A stretch of 64,000 nucleotides of DNA from Sialis fuliginosa. Taxonomy: Eukaryota; Arthropoda; Insecta; Megaloptera; Sialidae. Below, piece after piece: positions 23,161-37,645 of this stretch (positions are counted from its first letter, which is position 1; each line of letters starts with the position of its first letter). The position numbers and the translations under genes were made by a program. A model generated the notes under the pieces. The model did no database searches. It was not told the origin of the DNA and saw only the letters and a program-made list of their open reading frames with translations. The stretch covers positions 18,104,001 through 18,168,000 of the forward strand of contig OY540812.1 in the NCBI GenBank assembly GCA_961205875.1, read 5' to 3'.

Positions 23161-23608
23161 TAATTCTATGTGGAATTATAAATAATAAACAACATATAGT
23201 GTTTATCATGTAAGAAGCACACGCCACTAATTTTTAATTCTAACTGCGATTTTGTTTTAATAAGACGTATAAAAACGCTGTTATACACATTTATTATCTA
23301 AAATTACATCAGAGAAAAAACCTTTATTATTACTTTAATAGTCTTTAAATAAATAATTAAGTCATGTTTCAAATATTTACAACGTACATTTAATAACAGC
23401 GTTAGGTGACACATACTTAGATTTTTATTTTTGTTGTTGTGTAGTAACACTGATAGTAAAAATGTTACTAAGCAAAAATAAGATTGTAGCGTGGGTGAAA
23501 TCTACAAAATGCTGACGTATTATTCATATGCTAACCGATTCATACATAAAGCTATTTTTTCATTAATTATAACTATTATTAGAAATATGTTATATAAATC
23601 ACCGTTTA

Positions 23609-23985
23609 TACAGGGCGTCCAAGATAAGCGTAAAATGCATGGGGATTTCTTAAACGGTAAAAGATACAGATTCGGTTAAATGAAATGATTTTGTAAGAAA
23701 GGGGTAAGTATTACTACATCAAAAAATATTAATAATTGTGGTTTCGGCGGTACACCGAAAAATCTGAAAAATCTTTAAATGGCTATAACTTTTTTGTCAA
23801 AATAGATAGGTACTTTTTGTTTATGGTTTCTTAAAGCACTTTTTATGTAGAATTTATTAGTGTTTTTAGAATTTCACACTAGTTTCCGAGTTACAAGCCC
23901 TAACTTTAGTTTTTCCTATGGGCCACTTAGTTAGCTATAGCATATTTGAACGTGTTTTTTACTCTACTTTACAACAATATATCAC
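23609..23985 (+). mobile_element. Single-ended copy of the CAGGGCGTCCAAGATAAGCG element
   Basis: This segment matches, block by block, the reverse complement of about 59,870-60,247. Shared blocks include GTCCAAGATAAGCG, AGTATTACTACATCAAAAA, AAATGGCTATAA, AGCACTTTTTATGTAGAATT and GCTATAGCATATTTGAACGT. Only one terminus is present here. The open frame at 23,491-23,679 runs into it and is not a gene. Confidence 0.6.
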
Positions 23986-26900
23986 TCGTTATATTTATTT
24001 TCGAAAATAAGTCGAAGTAGGTACTAAATACTAGTGATATTAGCTTTCGGACAATTACATATATTCCTTATTTTTGCATAATTTAGCAAAGCTGCCTTAA
24101 TGTTCTTTTTTTGTTTTTATTTTATACAATATTATATTATTTCCTGTAGTGCGCCATTTAATCTGTTAAAAAATTTCAATACATTTTTTATCATTTTTGT
24201 GACCTATTTTGGTTATTCGATAATTTAATTCGTATAAGGTTACTTTTGTTGTATTTATTACTAAAACCAACCTTGTCGTTTTTTTCATGTTTTATTTTTA
24301 ATATTATCTACTTATTGTTCTTACTTTTTATAATAATTTCGAAATAACTTGAACATTCAAAAATGTTAAATTGTCTTTAATCTTAAGAAACTTATGATGC
24401 ACATACGTTTTTTCATACCATAACGAGCAAAAATGAATAAAAATAAATGTCTTTTATCAGTTACATACGATGTTACAAAAATTATTAAAAACGTGTTTTT
24501 TAAAGACCATATGTATTATTAGGCAATCTGACGTGGGTGTATGAATTAATAGTTATAAATATTTAATTGATGTATCAATTAAATGAGGTTTATAACAAGC
24601 ACAACGATTTAAAAGAAACGTGGTATATTAAAAAAAATACAATTAGATATACACGGTATGTTTTCTATAAAGTTTATTACCATCATAAGGTTTAATGTTG
24701 CATGCGTGAATTTTTAATCGAAATTTATATTTTATATTTTTTAATTAATGATTTTGACTATAATAGTTTCGATTTTATTTATAAATAAACGTGCTAATCA
24801 ATGAGTCATTTGTAGTTAATCATAAAGGTATACAATATTATTTTACACCTACTTATATATTAATTTTATTTAAATTGTAATAATAATAAAATAATTGCTG
24901 TTATTGTTCTTTTAAAGATTATTTAAAAAATATGTATGTGAATATTTGTTATCAGTACCCTAATTTTTATCAGTAGGTAGTGAGTAATGTTTTGCAAAAA
25001 TAAAAATAGTTTTAATATTATATCAAATATGTATATATTATAAATTGCAAAGTGATTTTATTAATTTATTTTTAAATAATATTGTCGGTTCCTTTCGTTA
25101 AAATGTTGCTTGAATCTAACAATATTTAAAACAGGATTGTCAATTTTTGAATAAAACATAACAGGGAGGACTGAAATAAAATTCCATCTCGACCGAAGTA
25201 AACTAAATTTTTAACTTCAAAAATAATTTATAATAAATAAATTTATTTTTAATTTTCTTGGTAGGTTTAGGTCGTTTACTTTTGTAGAATGTAATTTTAT
25301 TTTATTTTGGGTTTAATTAATTAACTGGGGGTGAAAAGTTTTGAGTAAATGTACACATAATAAAAAAATATTAATATGACCCTACTCCCCGAGGCTTTTT
25401 CCAAAAACCCCGCAAATAAACTTTCTGAATTTAACAGTGCTCATAATCGCACATCAGGTGGATTCGCTAAAATATAAAAATAAAACCCCGACTCTCAGGA
25501 TAATAAAGGATACATATTATGCCATAATAATGAAAACAAATCCAGTAATAAAGATTTTTTAAATCACCCACTATCATTTCTTACATCGAGAAAAAATTAC
25601 CCCAAATTTAATAAAGCATATTTATTAATACCATAATACTAAAAACAAGTTATTATAAAAATAGTAAAAGCAAATATAGTAGCGTCATTTTAAAACTTTA
25701 CATTGTCCTCCTAGCAAGTGCAGAGAAAAAAAACTAAATCCTTTAAATGTTCCTTGGGTCTCAAGTAGCGGTCGTCCATAGAATGAGCTTGGAGACGGTA
25801 TAATATGCCTATATAAACTCCCATTACTCACAATAATTGCTATAGATACAAGTGCGGATTAACATTGTAAGTAAGAGAAATATCTACATGTATACATAAG
25901 TGTGTCTCTCTCGAATAAAGACTACGTTAGTGTTTTTGTGTGTCTTGAAATAGGAGACACATGATATTAAATTCAACAAATGAGTTTGAAATTCTAGTTA
26001 ATTTGAATTTTTTTATGGTCAGAAGTTATTGTTGTGGTATTAAAAATAAAATAGTGAATCGTTTTTTTGTGTTTACTCTAATTTTAATCACTTTTAATTT
26101 TATTTTCTTGGAGATATTGTTAAACAGATGTATTTTATTTTCTTGAGGGGTTAAAGTGTCAAGAAATATTGCAATTGTTTTAAAAACTGAACTGGTTGAA
26201 TTTACGATATTACATTGCGAATTTTATATTTGACTTTAGCTGTATTAATTAGTAATGAATTAATGCAAATTAACGTCCGTGAATTAATATCAATTATTGT
26301 ATTTAATATTTTTTAAGCAACACCATTTTAAAACTAATGATAGACTTTCAACAGTGTCTGCATAATAATTGAGTATTAATTATATAACACCTTGTTCTCC
26401 CAAACAAAAGATTCTATAAAATTAAGATAAAAAGCAAATTTGCATATCTCTGTAACATACATTAACAAGTTTTTTCGCAGTTTTATTGCATTTTTTAAGA
26501 ACAGAACCTGGGTTATATCACGCTTATTTCAAGGTCTCTTAACACAACGTTATATTAAAATTAATATTTTTCATTACTTTTATAATAACAGCTTTCACTT
26601 CTGCTTTGTGGTTTATGAGATTGAGAATACATAATTATTTAATTAACTTATGCAATACGTAATTTAGTATAATATAGTTAAAATTTATGAATTACTCACA
26701 ATATTAAAAAAAATGATACACATAAAATTTTATTTTTTATTTTAGAGAGTAATTAGCTAGTTCAAAATGATACAGCTTATTATTGGGCTTCGTTCGAGAC
26801 AAGGTTTACGTCAACTTGTCTCGTATCTGATTTATAACTCTTAAAATCTCGATTCGGTCTCGTGCCATACAAAAGCGAGTATTTTTTTTTGTATTCGAAC

Positions 26901-28794
26901 ATTCTTTTAATTTATACACATATACAAAAAATATTAAATAATATTGTATTCTACAGCCAGCAGTGCAAACCTAGAATAATGTTGAAATATTTGTTTGCCA
27001 AAATTGTATCCGGTCTTGTCTTGATATCATCAAAATTAAAGCCTATAAAAATTGCTCATTGTTTTGGTTTTTATTTTTTTTAAGGTTATGTAACAAATTT
27101 ATAAGATTTTTTAACTTTTCGGTATTGTAGGGAAATTCATAACGAAGATAATGGATTTTTAGTTTTGCAATCCGGCCAATAGAAATGTAGATATTATAAA
27201 ATATGTCCCAAAGAAACCGTAAAAATTATGTTTTTTTCAAAAAGGTCCTAAAAATTGCCTTTCGGAGATCACCCAATGTAAAGATTTCAGTTCCGTACTA
27301 CTTGTGATGCCTAGAACAAGTTTTAAAAAAAATTACTCCTTCCTTTCAGTTTCTTATTTAAAAAAAATCGCTATTATGACTCAATTATAAAGTATAAAAA
27401 TATTTAAAAAAAATAACTTCGTGATTTAATGTTGTACCAATCTCCTGCATTAGGATTGAAATATAAAGTTTATTTTCAATTATAATGATTTTTTAATAAA
27501 TAGTGTTATAGTTTATAATGAAGAAGAAAATGTAGGTATTCATACTCAAGAAAATAATAATGTAAGCTTTTTTTTATCTCATATTATTCACCTGTAGTTT
27601 TTAATTCAGAAATGGTTCTGGATTTATATATATACTGCAGGTGGGTTCCCAGTTCTCTATGTATAATATGTATATATAATATGTTTTTATTTATTTCGAT
27701 TGAAATTAATTGTACATTTGTAACACACTGCAAAACAAAAATTAATCACATTCAATTATAGTAACGATGACTGGACAGAAAAATTTCAACAAAAATGTGT
27801 ACAAATGGATAACTATCGTCAATTTACTATCACGAAACTGGACAATTAATTACAGTGCAAGTGGCATGAAACATAGATAAAAACATAACGGTTCTGCTAT
27901 CCGGGCGCTGTATAAATGATACAGATATATTATTTTCAATTTCAGACAAATGGGAAGTCTGTAATAAAGTATTCGATCAGATAATGTTTAAAATTAAAAT
28001 TATTGGCCGGATTGTATAGAGTTTTTGTTCGTCGTGTATTTAACTTCAAATATTGAGTTTAAAAAATGAGTTTGAACTTTGTTAAGGCTTGGAATATAAG
28101 CTGTGTTTCGACAACTGCTTATTACGTGGCTTATTTGATACTCGATCGCATTTTAAGTAATTAGGTTATTCGGGTTTTGCCACATTACTTTCTGGGGCTT
28201 TGGTTCAATTTAGAAGTTTTTTAAAATTATTTCGCTTCGAGATCATCAATTCCTGCTCCGTACTCTATAGTTAATCATTTTGATTTTTTAAACAATATCT
28301 TTAAAAATTTTAGCAATTCACTGTAAAGAAAAAGATTTGATTCTTCAAATAACGGTCAGGTAAAGAATAACGTTAAGCAGTGGTACAATGTCAAAAAATT
28401 ATAGTTGTATGATTTTATTAAAACATATTTAACATTTAGATTTTATTAATTATAAATACCTATATAATTTCTGCGCTCCGGAAAATCTGCATTACTCCAT
28501 GCTCCAGCTTTGGGTTTCGATCCAAAACCCTGATTAAATTAATTTAAGATGATTATGATTTTTTTTAAATTACTTGACCATAAAATTAAGAGTAAATCTA
28601 AATATTCAGAAGCCCAGACACAAACGTTTCCAGATATTTAGATATCCCCCCTCCCCCAACTTTTCTCAAGAAAAACAATCAATTACTATTAGTTGAAAAA
28701 ACACAATCTATAATTAGTAACTAACTTTTACTGCTAAATCAGAATGCAAATAGTTTTTATATGCAGATACATACGATACGACTAACTAATTTGT
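23986..28794. other. Non-coding stretch
   Basis: AT-rich throughout. A perfect 24-bp palindrome sits at about 24,562-24,586 (ATTTAATTGATG...). The small open frames at 25,961, 26,440 and 26,862 are composition-driven. No gene or complete element could be supported. Confidence 0.3.
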
Positions 28795-28995
28795 TAATCG
28801 CCAACAGACACAAAAAGCGCGTAAAACGCGGGCCGGATTGAGAGTGTTTAGTTGACATCCGAAAGAGCGGGTGGTGGCTGCAGCGGCGACAGTTGATTAT
28901 GTGACGCCTTCGACACCATGCCAATGACCCCGACCTATCGGCATTCATCGATTAATGTCTACGCTCGTCTGCTAACTGTTTACCGCACACACACA
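28795..28995. promoter_or_regulatory. GC-rich island
   Basis: A compact CpG-containing island (GCGCGTAAAACGCGGGCCGG, then GGTGGCTGCAGCGGCGACAG) in AT-rich DNA. Unmethylated promoters or 5' exons of insect genes can look like this; old transposon pieces can too. No splice site or initiator was convincing. Confidence 0.25.
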
Positions 28996-29178
28996 TTCAT
29001 TATTATTGTAGCAGAAACTAGATATATACGGTGATGTATTGTGTGCAAGTGTGCACGCTAACGACAATGTCTCTGCGAATCGCTACTTGTGTGTTAATAC
29101 AAAGAAACTGCTCATGGTCAGTTATGGTATAATAATAATAATATGGCCAATGAGCCTGATGTCGGTTTAGATATTTAA

Positions 29179-29634
29179 CCCACTAACGCCCACCGTACAC
29201 ACTTGTGTAGGTACACCTCATTTTATAATTCGTGTTGCTTTCTATGGATATTAATTCACAATATTTCCTTAAAAATCAGATGCTAGTAGTGCAGTAAACA
29301 AAATCTGTTAACGTTATTAGTTTCATGAGTGTTTAAACGTGTTTTAATTGTTGCGAATTGTATTATTTGTATATGAATAGAGGCATATGATATGCTAATA
29401 TATTTTATCCAATTAAAAAATTATGGAATAACATAAATATATACATATAACTTGATTTTTAAATGTAATTTATATAAAAAAAAAATTATGCCAAAACTCG
29501 CACGAATGTACACCGTTATTTTTTTTCTAAATATAAAAAAAAAAGTTTTTCTTGTAATATTTAGTTAAATATATTGTATTTGTACTTTATTTCATTTAAA
29601 AAAACTTCTGCATGTTTTTTTTGGCGTTAATGGG
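29179..29634. mobile_element. piggyBac-like MITE between TTAA sites
   Basis: Flanked by TTAA at 29,175-29,178 and 29,635-29,638. Ends are inverted: CCCACTAACGCC on the left, GGCGTTAATGGG on the right. TTAA duplication and CCC-starting ends are the signature of piggyBac elements. There is no coding capacity over its 456 bp. Confidence 0.7.
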
Positions 29635-29638
29635 TTAA

Positions 29639-32517
29639 TAAGTAAAGTTAATAATTGGTCTCGTCAAAATGTTGGCGGTCTCGTCTAATTTCGTCAGTCT
29701 TTTAAGTATTTAAACCGTGAAACCCTAAAAATCTCCTGAAAAAATTAAGGATATCATGGAAAAATCAAATACAGTCAATTATAGTTAAAATAATATTGGG
29801 TTGTTTACTTCTTAATGAGATTGGAGAAAAAAAGTAATGGAATTCATGGTCGGTACTGAAAAACCTTTAAAAATCAGGATTTTTTTTAGATGCTTCGTTT
29901 TTTATTTCAATTAAGTAAAAGGTATGTTATGCGATAATCAGCATTCATTTAATGACTACAACCTCTAAACTATTGAAAGGTGTATCATATATGGTGTTAA
30001 AGAAACGTATGCACATATTTCAAATATCCATTTGAACCTCCTATTGTTTGATGAAAAAATAACTACGTGTGGACGTCGACCGTGGAAAATCTATTGTTGC
30101 ATTTTGTTCCTACGTGCGTTGGTTTGATAATGTATTCAATTTAAAAAATGTAGTGTCAGTAAATAATTTAAAAATATTATTAAAGGTAAAAATTAATATT
30201 TGACATTTTTTAACATCCAACATACCATGTTTTTTTTAAGATTATATAAAATACGCATTCCCTTATAATCTTATGCATATTTAAGATATTATGGTATGTT
30301 CTCTCATTTTTGTATAAATACGTCGAGATAAAATACTTTAATTATATTCCGTATTTTGTGACGTAATTCTTTTACATGTCAAAATCAGAACAAACTCGAA
30401 TCAATTTCCGTTCAAATACCGGTTTATCTACAACTTTTTGTAATTTCGAAATCAAACAACACTCCTCTCGAGTCTGTCTACGCTAAAATCGGAGAGTAAA
30501 AGAATATAAAAAGTAAAAGGAATTGGAGACAATTCTGATGAGACTGATTTTTCAATCCATGCAAAATAATAATTATATAAATTTTTTTTGTTGATTCTGT
30601 ATTGATTAATTTTTTTATACTTGTATAATTGCTATAAAATTTTGGCATTTCTAAATTACTAAAATCTTGCAATTTCATATAACAAAAGTTTATTGTAAAA
30701 CCAACAAAAAAAAGTGTTTTGTTGTATATCATAAAATAACCAGATACGTGAATAATTATATAGGGTATGCTATATTTCTAAATTAAAGTACCATCAGTTT
30801 ATACATAGCCTATGAGAAATATCTCCCTACTTTCGCAGAAACAACATGGATAAAAAAAACACAAATACCGTTTCCAGCAAAAATAAATAAAAAACACATA
30901 TCAGATCCCGTGAATGATCAACAGTAAACAGACAATGGACAAGATAATATTAAACATACATTACACAACGATACATATTTATTTTGGTAATGCTCGCACA
31001 ATACATTAAAACAGATGTACGTTCAGTGACAGCGATTCGCAAACTTTTTTACTATAACGTTTATAATTATTTACTTAATATGAGATTGTGACAACAATGA
31101 TAATATAAATCATTCTTCACGAAAACATCATAAGTTTGAAGAACTGACTAATAAATAGATGTTGTAAATCTTTGGCGTTATATAATTATAAAAAAATGAA
31201 GAGGATTTTCGAAATTTTATACCCTAAACCTATCCTAACCCTTATGAACTTTCCAACCACGTAAGGATTCATAAAGCCTTACGCTATTAATGGACGCTCC
31301 TTATAATGGGCACCCAGTGATGGACACTTGTTATTGATTACAAAATGGTAAGTACTATACGACAATGATATAATAATATAACAATTAAGAAATAGATTAC
31401 ACTAATAATTTGTTTAAATGTCCACCAATTTATCACCTGTTAGCCGATTGTCATCAAATTAAGCTGTTGTACAGTTAAGTGTCTGTAGATTATGAGTCAG
31501 TAATGGCAGTAATCAAATATCAATATGATCCAAAACTGGCGTCAGTACCTTATATGTTTCCAATTATGTAAAGCAGACATTTTTTGTCAGATCTAATTAT
31601 CTTCTAGCGCTCATGCAATCTATCAAAAAATTTAAGTAAGTTTAATAAATAATAGAGTAGCCATGTTGTTTATTTTCTTAAATACCTGCAAGTAATCGTA
31701 ACACGGTTACAGATGCATTTAGTTTGCGAGCCACTGGTGTACAGGCAGAGGTATGTAATGTGTTATATGTACATATATGTACCATACGAGAATCTTTTGT
31801 TTACATTTGATTTAGCATTCACAAAAAATGATACTTTGTCACGAACCATCATTAAGCACTCGTTTGTCAAGTTTTACACGCTTCAATTAGGGTAACTGGA
31901 TTCATTGTCTCCGTTCGATGTTGTTTTGTTTTGTTTGGATTTGTTGTTGTTGTCGGTCGGGCAATTTTACACGGGCAATTTTTTTGGGTCAAACAAAAAA
32001 CAGTCCCTAATTAATTGCTCTAATCATTTTTACGTATTTATATATAGGTACTCCGATCAGGAGATTTCAATTGAATAACACGTACGTTTTGAGGGTCCCT
32101 GAATCGAGTATGACAATTTTCTTTATGATGTCTGTGGTAAACATGAAAATTGTAAAATGAAATTGTTTGCACCCCCTATTTTTGAATAATCGAAACAAAT
32201 GTTTAGGGAATACCAGAGCTGGTTGTCCGTATAGAGTTGGTAGACTAATCGAAATAATTTCCGAAATTAACATAACTATATCTACTATAGTACAAGAACT
32301 AATGACATATGTTTCTGCCCCATCTGAACACTAGGCAGACTTACGGAAAACTTTTATTCATTTGTTGTACATCATGAGAAAAATAGTAACAGTGCCAACA
32401 CCCACACCCGGGGATAAAGGGGTTTAATTCCTTGTGAACATGTAAAGAAAATGTGAGCACTAATAAAATCACCTCAGGGAGTTAGTTTATGAAAAGTTAG
32501 ATAGTGAAAGTGCAATG
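29639..32517. other. Non-coding stretch
   Basis: AT-rich, with probable old transposon interior around 29,880-30,160. The minus-strand open frame at 30,478-30,732 and the plus-strand one at 31,713-31,895 have no recognisable domain. Confidence 0.3.
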
Positions 32518-32855
32518 GGCAGACGCGTAGGGTGGGGATAAGGGGCAGGCAGACGCACTCAAAGATGCATTTTTTTTATATTACCCCATTTATTTTAAAC
32601 ATTGATAAATTTTGGAGGGATGACAGTTTTTGACCTGTAGATGATCGAAAAAAAAACAACAAAGGCAGACGCGTATGATGGTGATAAGGGGTGGGCAGAC
32701 GTGCTCAAACATGCAATTTTTTTAATGAAAATTGTCTCATTTGAGCATTGCTAATTTTTTTGAGGGATGGTAGGTTTTGATCTGTAGATGACCGAAAAAA
32801 CACAGGCAGATACGTAATGTAAGGATAAGGGGTAGGCAGACGCAATATGTTGCAT
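32518..32855. repeat. Short tandem repeat of about 141-146 bp, 2.3 copies
   Basis: GGCAGACGCGTA-type starts recur at 32,518, 32,664 and 32,805. Each is followed by GATAAGGGG..GGCAGACG, a T-run and GACCTGTAGATGATCGAAAAA variants. Copies are diverged. Confidence 0.75.
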
Positions 32856-34404
32856 TAATATGGCATGGCATTATAATTATTAAAAACAAATTATTATCTT
32901 AACAATGTTGTGTATTTATTTATTATTTTGCACAATATGATTAGATGCTATTTTATCACGATTGATGTTGTTCGTGTAAAACAACCCGAATCGTCTTCAT
33001 CACTACATTGTTTTGTTTTGGGTTTGTTGGTTCAGTTGTTATAACGTCGGACGTGTATTTAACATATAATCTAATGAAGATTATGGAATCAACAGGGGAT
33101 CTATCCAGTGCATTACTAAACATGTTAGAATGTGTGAATTATAAACGTGTTATGTTCTGTAAATAGAATAAGCTTATAAATAAATTCAGGATGACAGTTA
33201 TATATCGCGTGTCTATTTGCATGATATATGTTGAATTCATTTTAACTTCATTACTGACTCTAAGGATATTACTTGAAAATTATTTTTTCGCGCATTTTTA
33301 TTTACTGTAAATATGTTAGTAAATCATAATTGCATAAAATTAAGATTTATTTATAAAATTCAATTTTTTATTTAAAACTAAAAATTTTGATTTTAATGAA
33401 ATTGATAATTACGAAAATTTAATTTTTACTACCCATTTTTTATTAAAATTGATAATTTTCATAGGCAGTTTATGTACAAATATTTTTTTTTTGTAATAAC
33501 GTTTATTTTTTAATTCATAAGAGTTAATTTTTACGTTTCGACTTTCATGTCGGAATCTTCTTCACAAGTGTTTCAGAATGAACAACGGCCACGAAAGCCT
33601 ACAGAAGAAAATATTTTTCTAATTTTCATAACATGTATAATGAAATGATTTAAGTCAGTGTAACCCTATAGTTTTAATATTTATATTTTAAAGAAACTCC
33701 ACGAATTCAGTCATTTATTATCCTAACATCCGTTCAAATTTCCAATTTGAATTTATCACGTTATATTTGTATATTTTATACATACACAAAATATTAAATT
33801 TATGGTAAGATTATATAACTCATTATTTAAAAAAATAATTTAAAATTTCAATATGATAAAATTATAAATACGTATAAAATATAAAGAACCTTTTGTTAGC
33901 AAAACAATGAACAGTATATTTTTTTTAAAACAAAAGAATTAGAAGGGGTCTCTAGATCCTTATTTGTATATAAACATATTGTTCTCATATTTCACAAATG
34001 TATAGTATTACAGTTTCTTTATTTACATTTACAGTTACAATTAATGTCAAAATATTTGAACGTTTTCGAATTAAAGTGTTGCTAATTGTTATGAGCAGCT
34101 TAGCTTCGTTTGCACTTTAAACATGTACAAAACAAATATCATACTTGTCTTATACGATTTGGTGGGAGTCGTAGGATATAGTAAATGTAAATAAACTCCA
34201 CATAAAAGACAGCTTATAGTCCAGTCAGATTAGACTTTTAAATGAAATTTATATTCCACAAAAATGTCACTATATACCCCGATCAACTTTAAAATATATT
34301 TCCGGTATTTAACCGTTAATAATAGTTTTAACAGTGTTACTAGACTAGAGACTATTTGAAAGCTACTCATAGTAGACTATAAATAAAAATAAAATTTATT
34401 TTAG
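32856..34404. other. Non-coding stretch
   Basis: AT-rich, with no coding signal, inverted repeat or tandem repeat that I can support. Confidence 0.3.
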
Positions 34405-34569
34405 TACAGTTATTCCTCGGTTAATTGGTTCCATGAAAACAATGCGTAAAAAAAAGTAAATGGAGCAGTAGAAATTGTTTCATTACGTTTGTTTTTTAAG
34501 TCTCCATCCTTTTTCCAAACTTTTTCAACCGGGTAAAAGTGAATCCGTGTTAATGGAGGGTTTACTGTA
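34405..34569. mobile_element. pogo/Tigger-like MITE, 165 bp including TA
   Basis: TACAGTTATTCCTCGGTTAA on the left pairs with the complement of TTAATGGAGGGTTTACTGTA on the right. Flanking TA and CAGTANNCCTC-type ends are typical of the pogo/Tigger branch of Tc1/mariner elements. No coding capacity. Confidence 0.6.
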
Positions 34570-34762
34570 TTTGCCTAAATTTATGAACCATATATTTCGA
34601 ATTTGACTGGACCTATTAGTAAATTAATGTCCTCATAACAGAAGAATATGTAGATTTAAAGTTCACTGGTTCTCAAACTGCGATCTTCGGCTTCCTTGGA
34701 TCAAAGTGAGCCATGGTGGTTCTGGGTGTAGTTGGAAAACCCTGGATTAGTATATAACACTA

Positions 34763-34873
34763 TACTCTATTTCATTTAAGAATGCAGTGGCTGCCGGGGT
34801 TTTGACGGTACGAATCGTGCATTTTACCGTCAAAAACCACGGCAACCACTGCATTCTTAAATGAAATAGAGTA
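34763..34873. repeat. Near-perfect hairpin, about 48-bp stem
   Basis: The left arm 34,763-34,810 and right arm 34,825-34,873 are inverted copies with only a few differences, separated by about 14 bases. The outer part begins TACTCTATTTCATTTAAG and the inner part ends TTTTGACGGTA. It could be a miniature fold-back transposon or a transcribed hairpin. A truncated hAT-like end (CTGGTTCTCAAACTG) lies just upstream near 34,665. Confidence 0.75.
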
Positions 34874-37645
34874 GAGATATGTACATATATGAAAAAATGT
34901 TCACTACTAAAATATAAATTGTCAGGGGAGCCTTGTGACTTTTTATAGCTGAAGAGGGAGTAGTGGATCAAATAAGTTTAAACCATGAATACTTTGAAAA
35001 ATACGTGTTATTTGTTGATTAAAATGTAATTGTATATAGTACACGTTATACAAAAACAAAAATATGCTTTTAATTGTTATGTATAACATAAAAATTGGGT
35101 AGATACTATTTTTAAGACATATGCTTGTTGTCCATTCAGTTGTGACAGTTACCATATTTAATGAACTGTAATATGGCAAAGTAAATGTAAACAGATTTGA
35201 AAACACGTTTTACTTCCAAATTTATTTTTATAGAAATCAAAAACACTAATCGTGAAAAACAGTTTTAAATAAATGAATGTCGCTTACCAAGATTGAAATT
35301 GTTATTGTTTTTTTCTTTCTTAAAATTAGATCAAAGTATGTTGATTTAAAAAATATCAATTACATTTTGAACCAAGTGCGCATAGTAAGTAGCTAAAATC
35401 TTAGGTTTAGGCCATCGGCCATTGCCATACCTCGCTTCTTACTTCACTTCTAACTGTGTCAACTTATGGTATACTAGCCATGTTTGGAATTTATACAGCT
35501 GTAGCGTGGTATCAAGCGACTTAAGCAGAACAGGTACTTATATTTCTGGCCTCAGCCTTACGTATTTTTTTTTAATAATGAAAAAATCTATATAAAATAC
35601 CTTGATACGCCACTGTTTCAACTGTTAATTGTGAATAAGAAAATAGAGAATGAATTTTTATTATTTTTATACAATTGTTTCATCATTTCCAAACATATTT
35701 TTTTTATTACTTCGAAAACTTTTATTTTCAACAAAAGTGTTCGTAAAAGATCTACTGAAAAGTGAGTACGCGGCAAAACAAAAAGGGTAGGTACTTAGGT
35801 ACATAAAAATACATAATGCCCGTAAACACATTAAAATCTTGAAAAGCATTCAGACTGGAAAGTGGTAACACAAAACCCATATAGCGCAAACACCCTATAT
35901 CGTGTTAGGTGTAATTGCATGATTTTTAATTAAAATAGAAGTTACTCTGTAATAATGTGAAAGGAGACAACTTCTAACATTTCAAAAATGCACAAACTTG
36001 TTTTAAATACAAGGATACTTTATATTTTGTCTTTGTTCTAACTACACTAATTAATTAATTTTTTAAAGTTTATATTGGATTTTGTGCCTGCACAAAGTTA
36101 GATATTAAAATCAGTCATTGAGCGAATAACATCAATGATAATATCACTCATTAGACTCTGGGCCAGCCTTGGTACTGTTGGTACTATATTGGTTGACAAG
36201 CCTTGGTAAAGTCTTGAACGAAATTATCATTTGTATATTAGCCCAGTGTTGGCTTGGCCCATAGTTAGCTAGCCCCTTTGTAATTTCCTATTTGGGTAGT
36301 TTATGTATCATGTGACTGTTTTTTTTTCTTCCAAATATATTATACTGGGTGTAAAAATACATAAGGATTTTAATGTTATTTCAGATACAATCAAAAATTT
36401 TGCTTTCCTTACTATTGCGCTAAATTCGATAGTTCATTTTTTTTCTTGTTTGATGCAAATTTACTGTCAGATCGAAATTTCGTCTGGGGCTTGGCTGTAA
36501 TTATTTACAAATAATTAATATACTACAGAAAACTGCATACTTCAAAGTTTGTATTACGATTGTATTAATTTCTTTCACAATCCAAGGCAAGTTATTCTTT
36601 CTCAGTTGTAAAACTCGAGAACAAAATTTCGATCTGAAAATAATACCTATTAGGCGTATTACCTATATTCATTTTAAATAAATATCGACATTTAATACGT
36701 GAAATAATTATATTAGTAATTATCATAGACATTATCATATAATTATCAACAAGTATTATATACATTATACTTATACATATGCATACGTATTATTAAAAAT
36801 AGACAAAACTGAAGCATTAATAACATAATTAAAAATGCATTAATTATTTATATCACGGTGTAATTTATAAAATAATTTAATTATAACTATATATGTATTT
36901 ACATTCATGGTACTGATATTATATTTTGTAATACATCATGTTAATTACAGTCGAATTAGTTCCTCGTGTCTTGTAACTAACACAGAATAATTAACTATAC
37001 CAGTTCCAGTTCTAAATGGGTGATTTCAGTTTGAATATCATTTCGTACATAAACAACCTTCAGATTTTGTTAACAATATACACTTTGAATACTCCCAAAA
37101 CCTTGGAATACTTATTATTTAATACACATGTCTAATTGTTTCTACATTTTTTATTAGAATACCCTTTATAGGTACTTTTAAAAAACTCTGAAATCGAATT
37201 TTACGTTTCATTCATTGTCTATTGTTTCAGTTGACTTGTTTTGTTTTAATCTATGTTTCGAATGGTGACAATGAAACAATAATGACTTCTTTGTGTTTGG
37301 AAAAAATGTAACGTTTTATTGAATGATCTTGAATGTACATTTATTGTCAAAGGGAAAAGAGTTGTTTATTTTAAAGGACGGTCGTTTTTATCTACATTTT
37401 TCAGGGTATCTGGATTTTGTATGCTTTGTAGATTAATAAATATTAAACAATTTTAATTGGTTGAATTATATTATTGGTGTTAAATGCACGGTATTAGTTA
37501 GGTTATCTTGTATTTTATTGGAATCCATAGCAGGTGTTATTTTAGTGTGTAGTTGTAGCTTGTTTCTGCAGTTGTAAAAATGAAAAGTGCTAATTTGTGT
37601 AGTGCAAAAAATTGAAAAAAAAAATTATAAAAGCACAAAAATGTG
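34874..37645. other. Non-coding stretch
   Basis: AT-rich. Contains a short CCAA/TTGG repeat group at 36,150-36,280 related to 18,186-18,345. The open frames at 34,943, 35,667 and 36,303 are not supported as genes. Confidence 0.3.
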
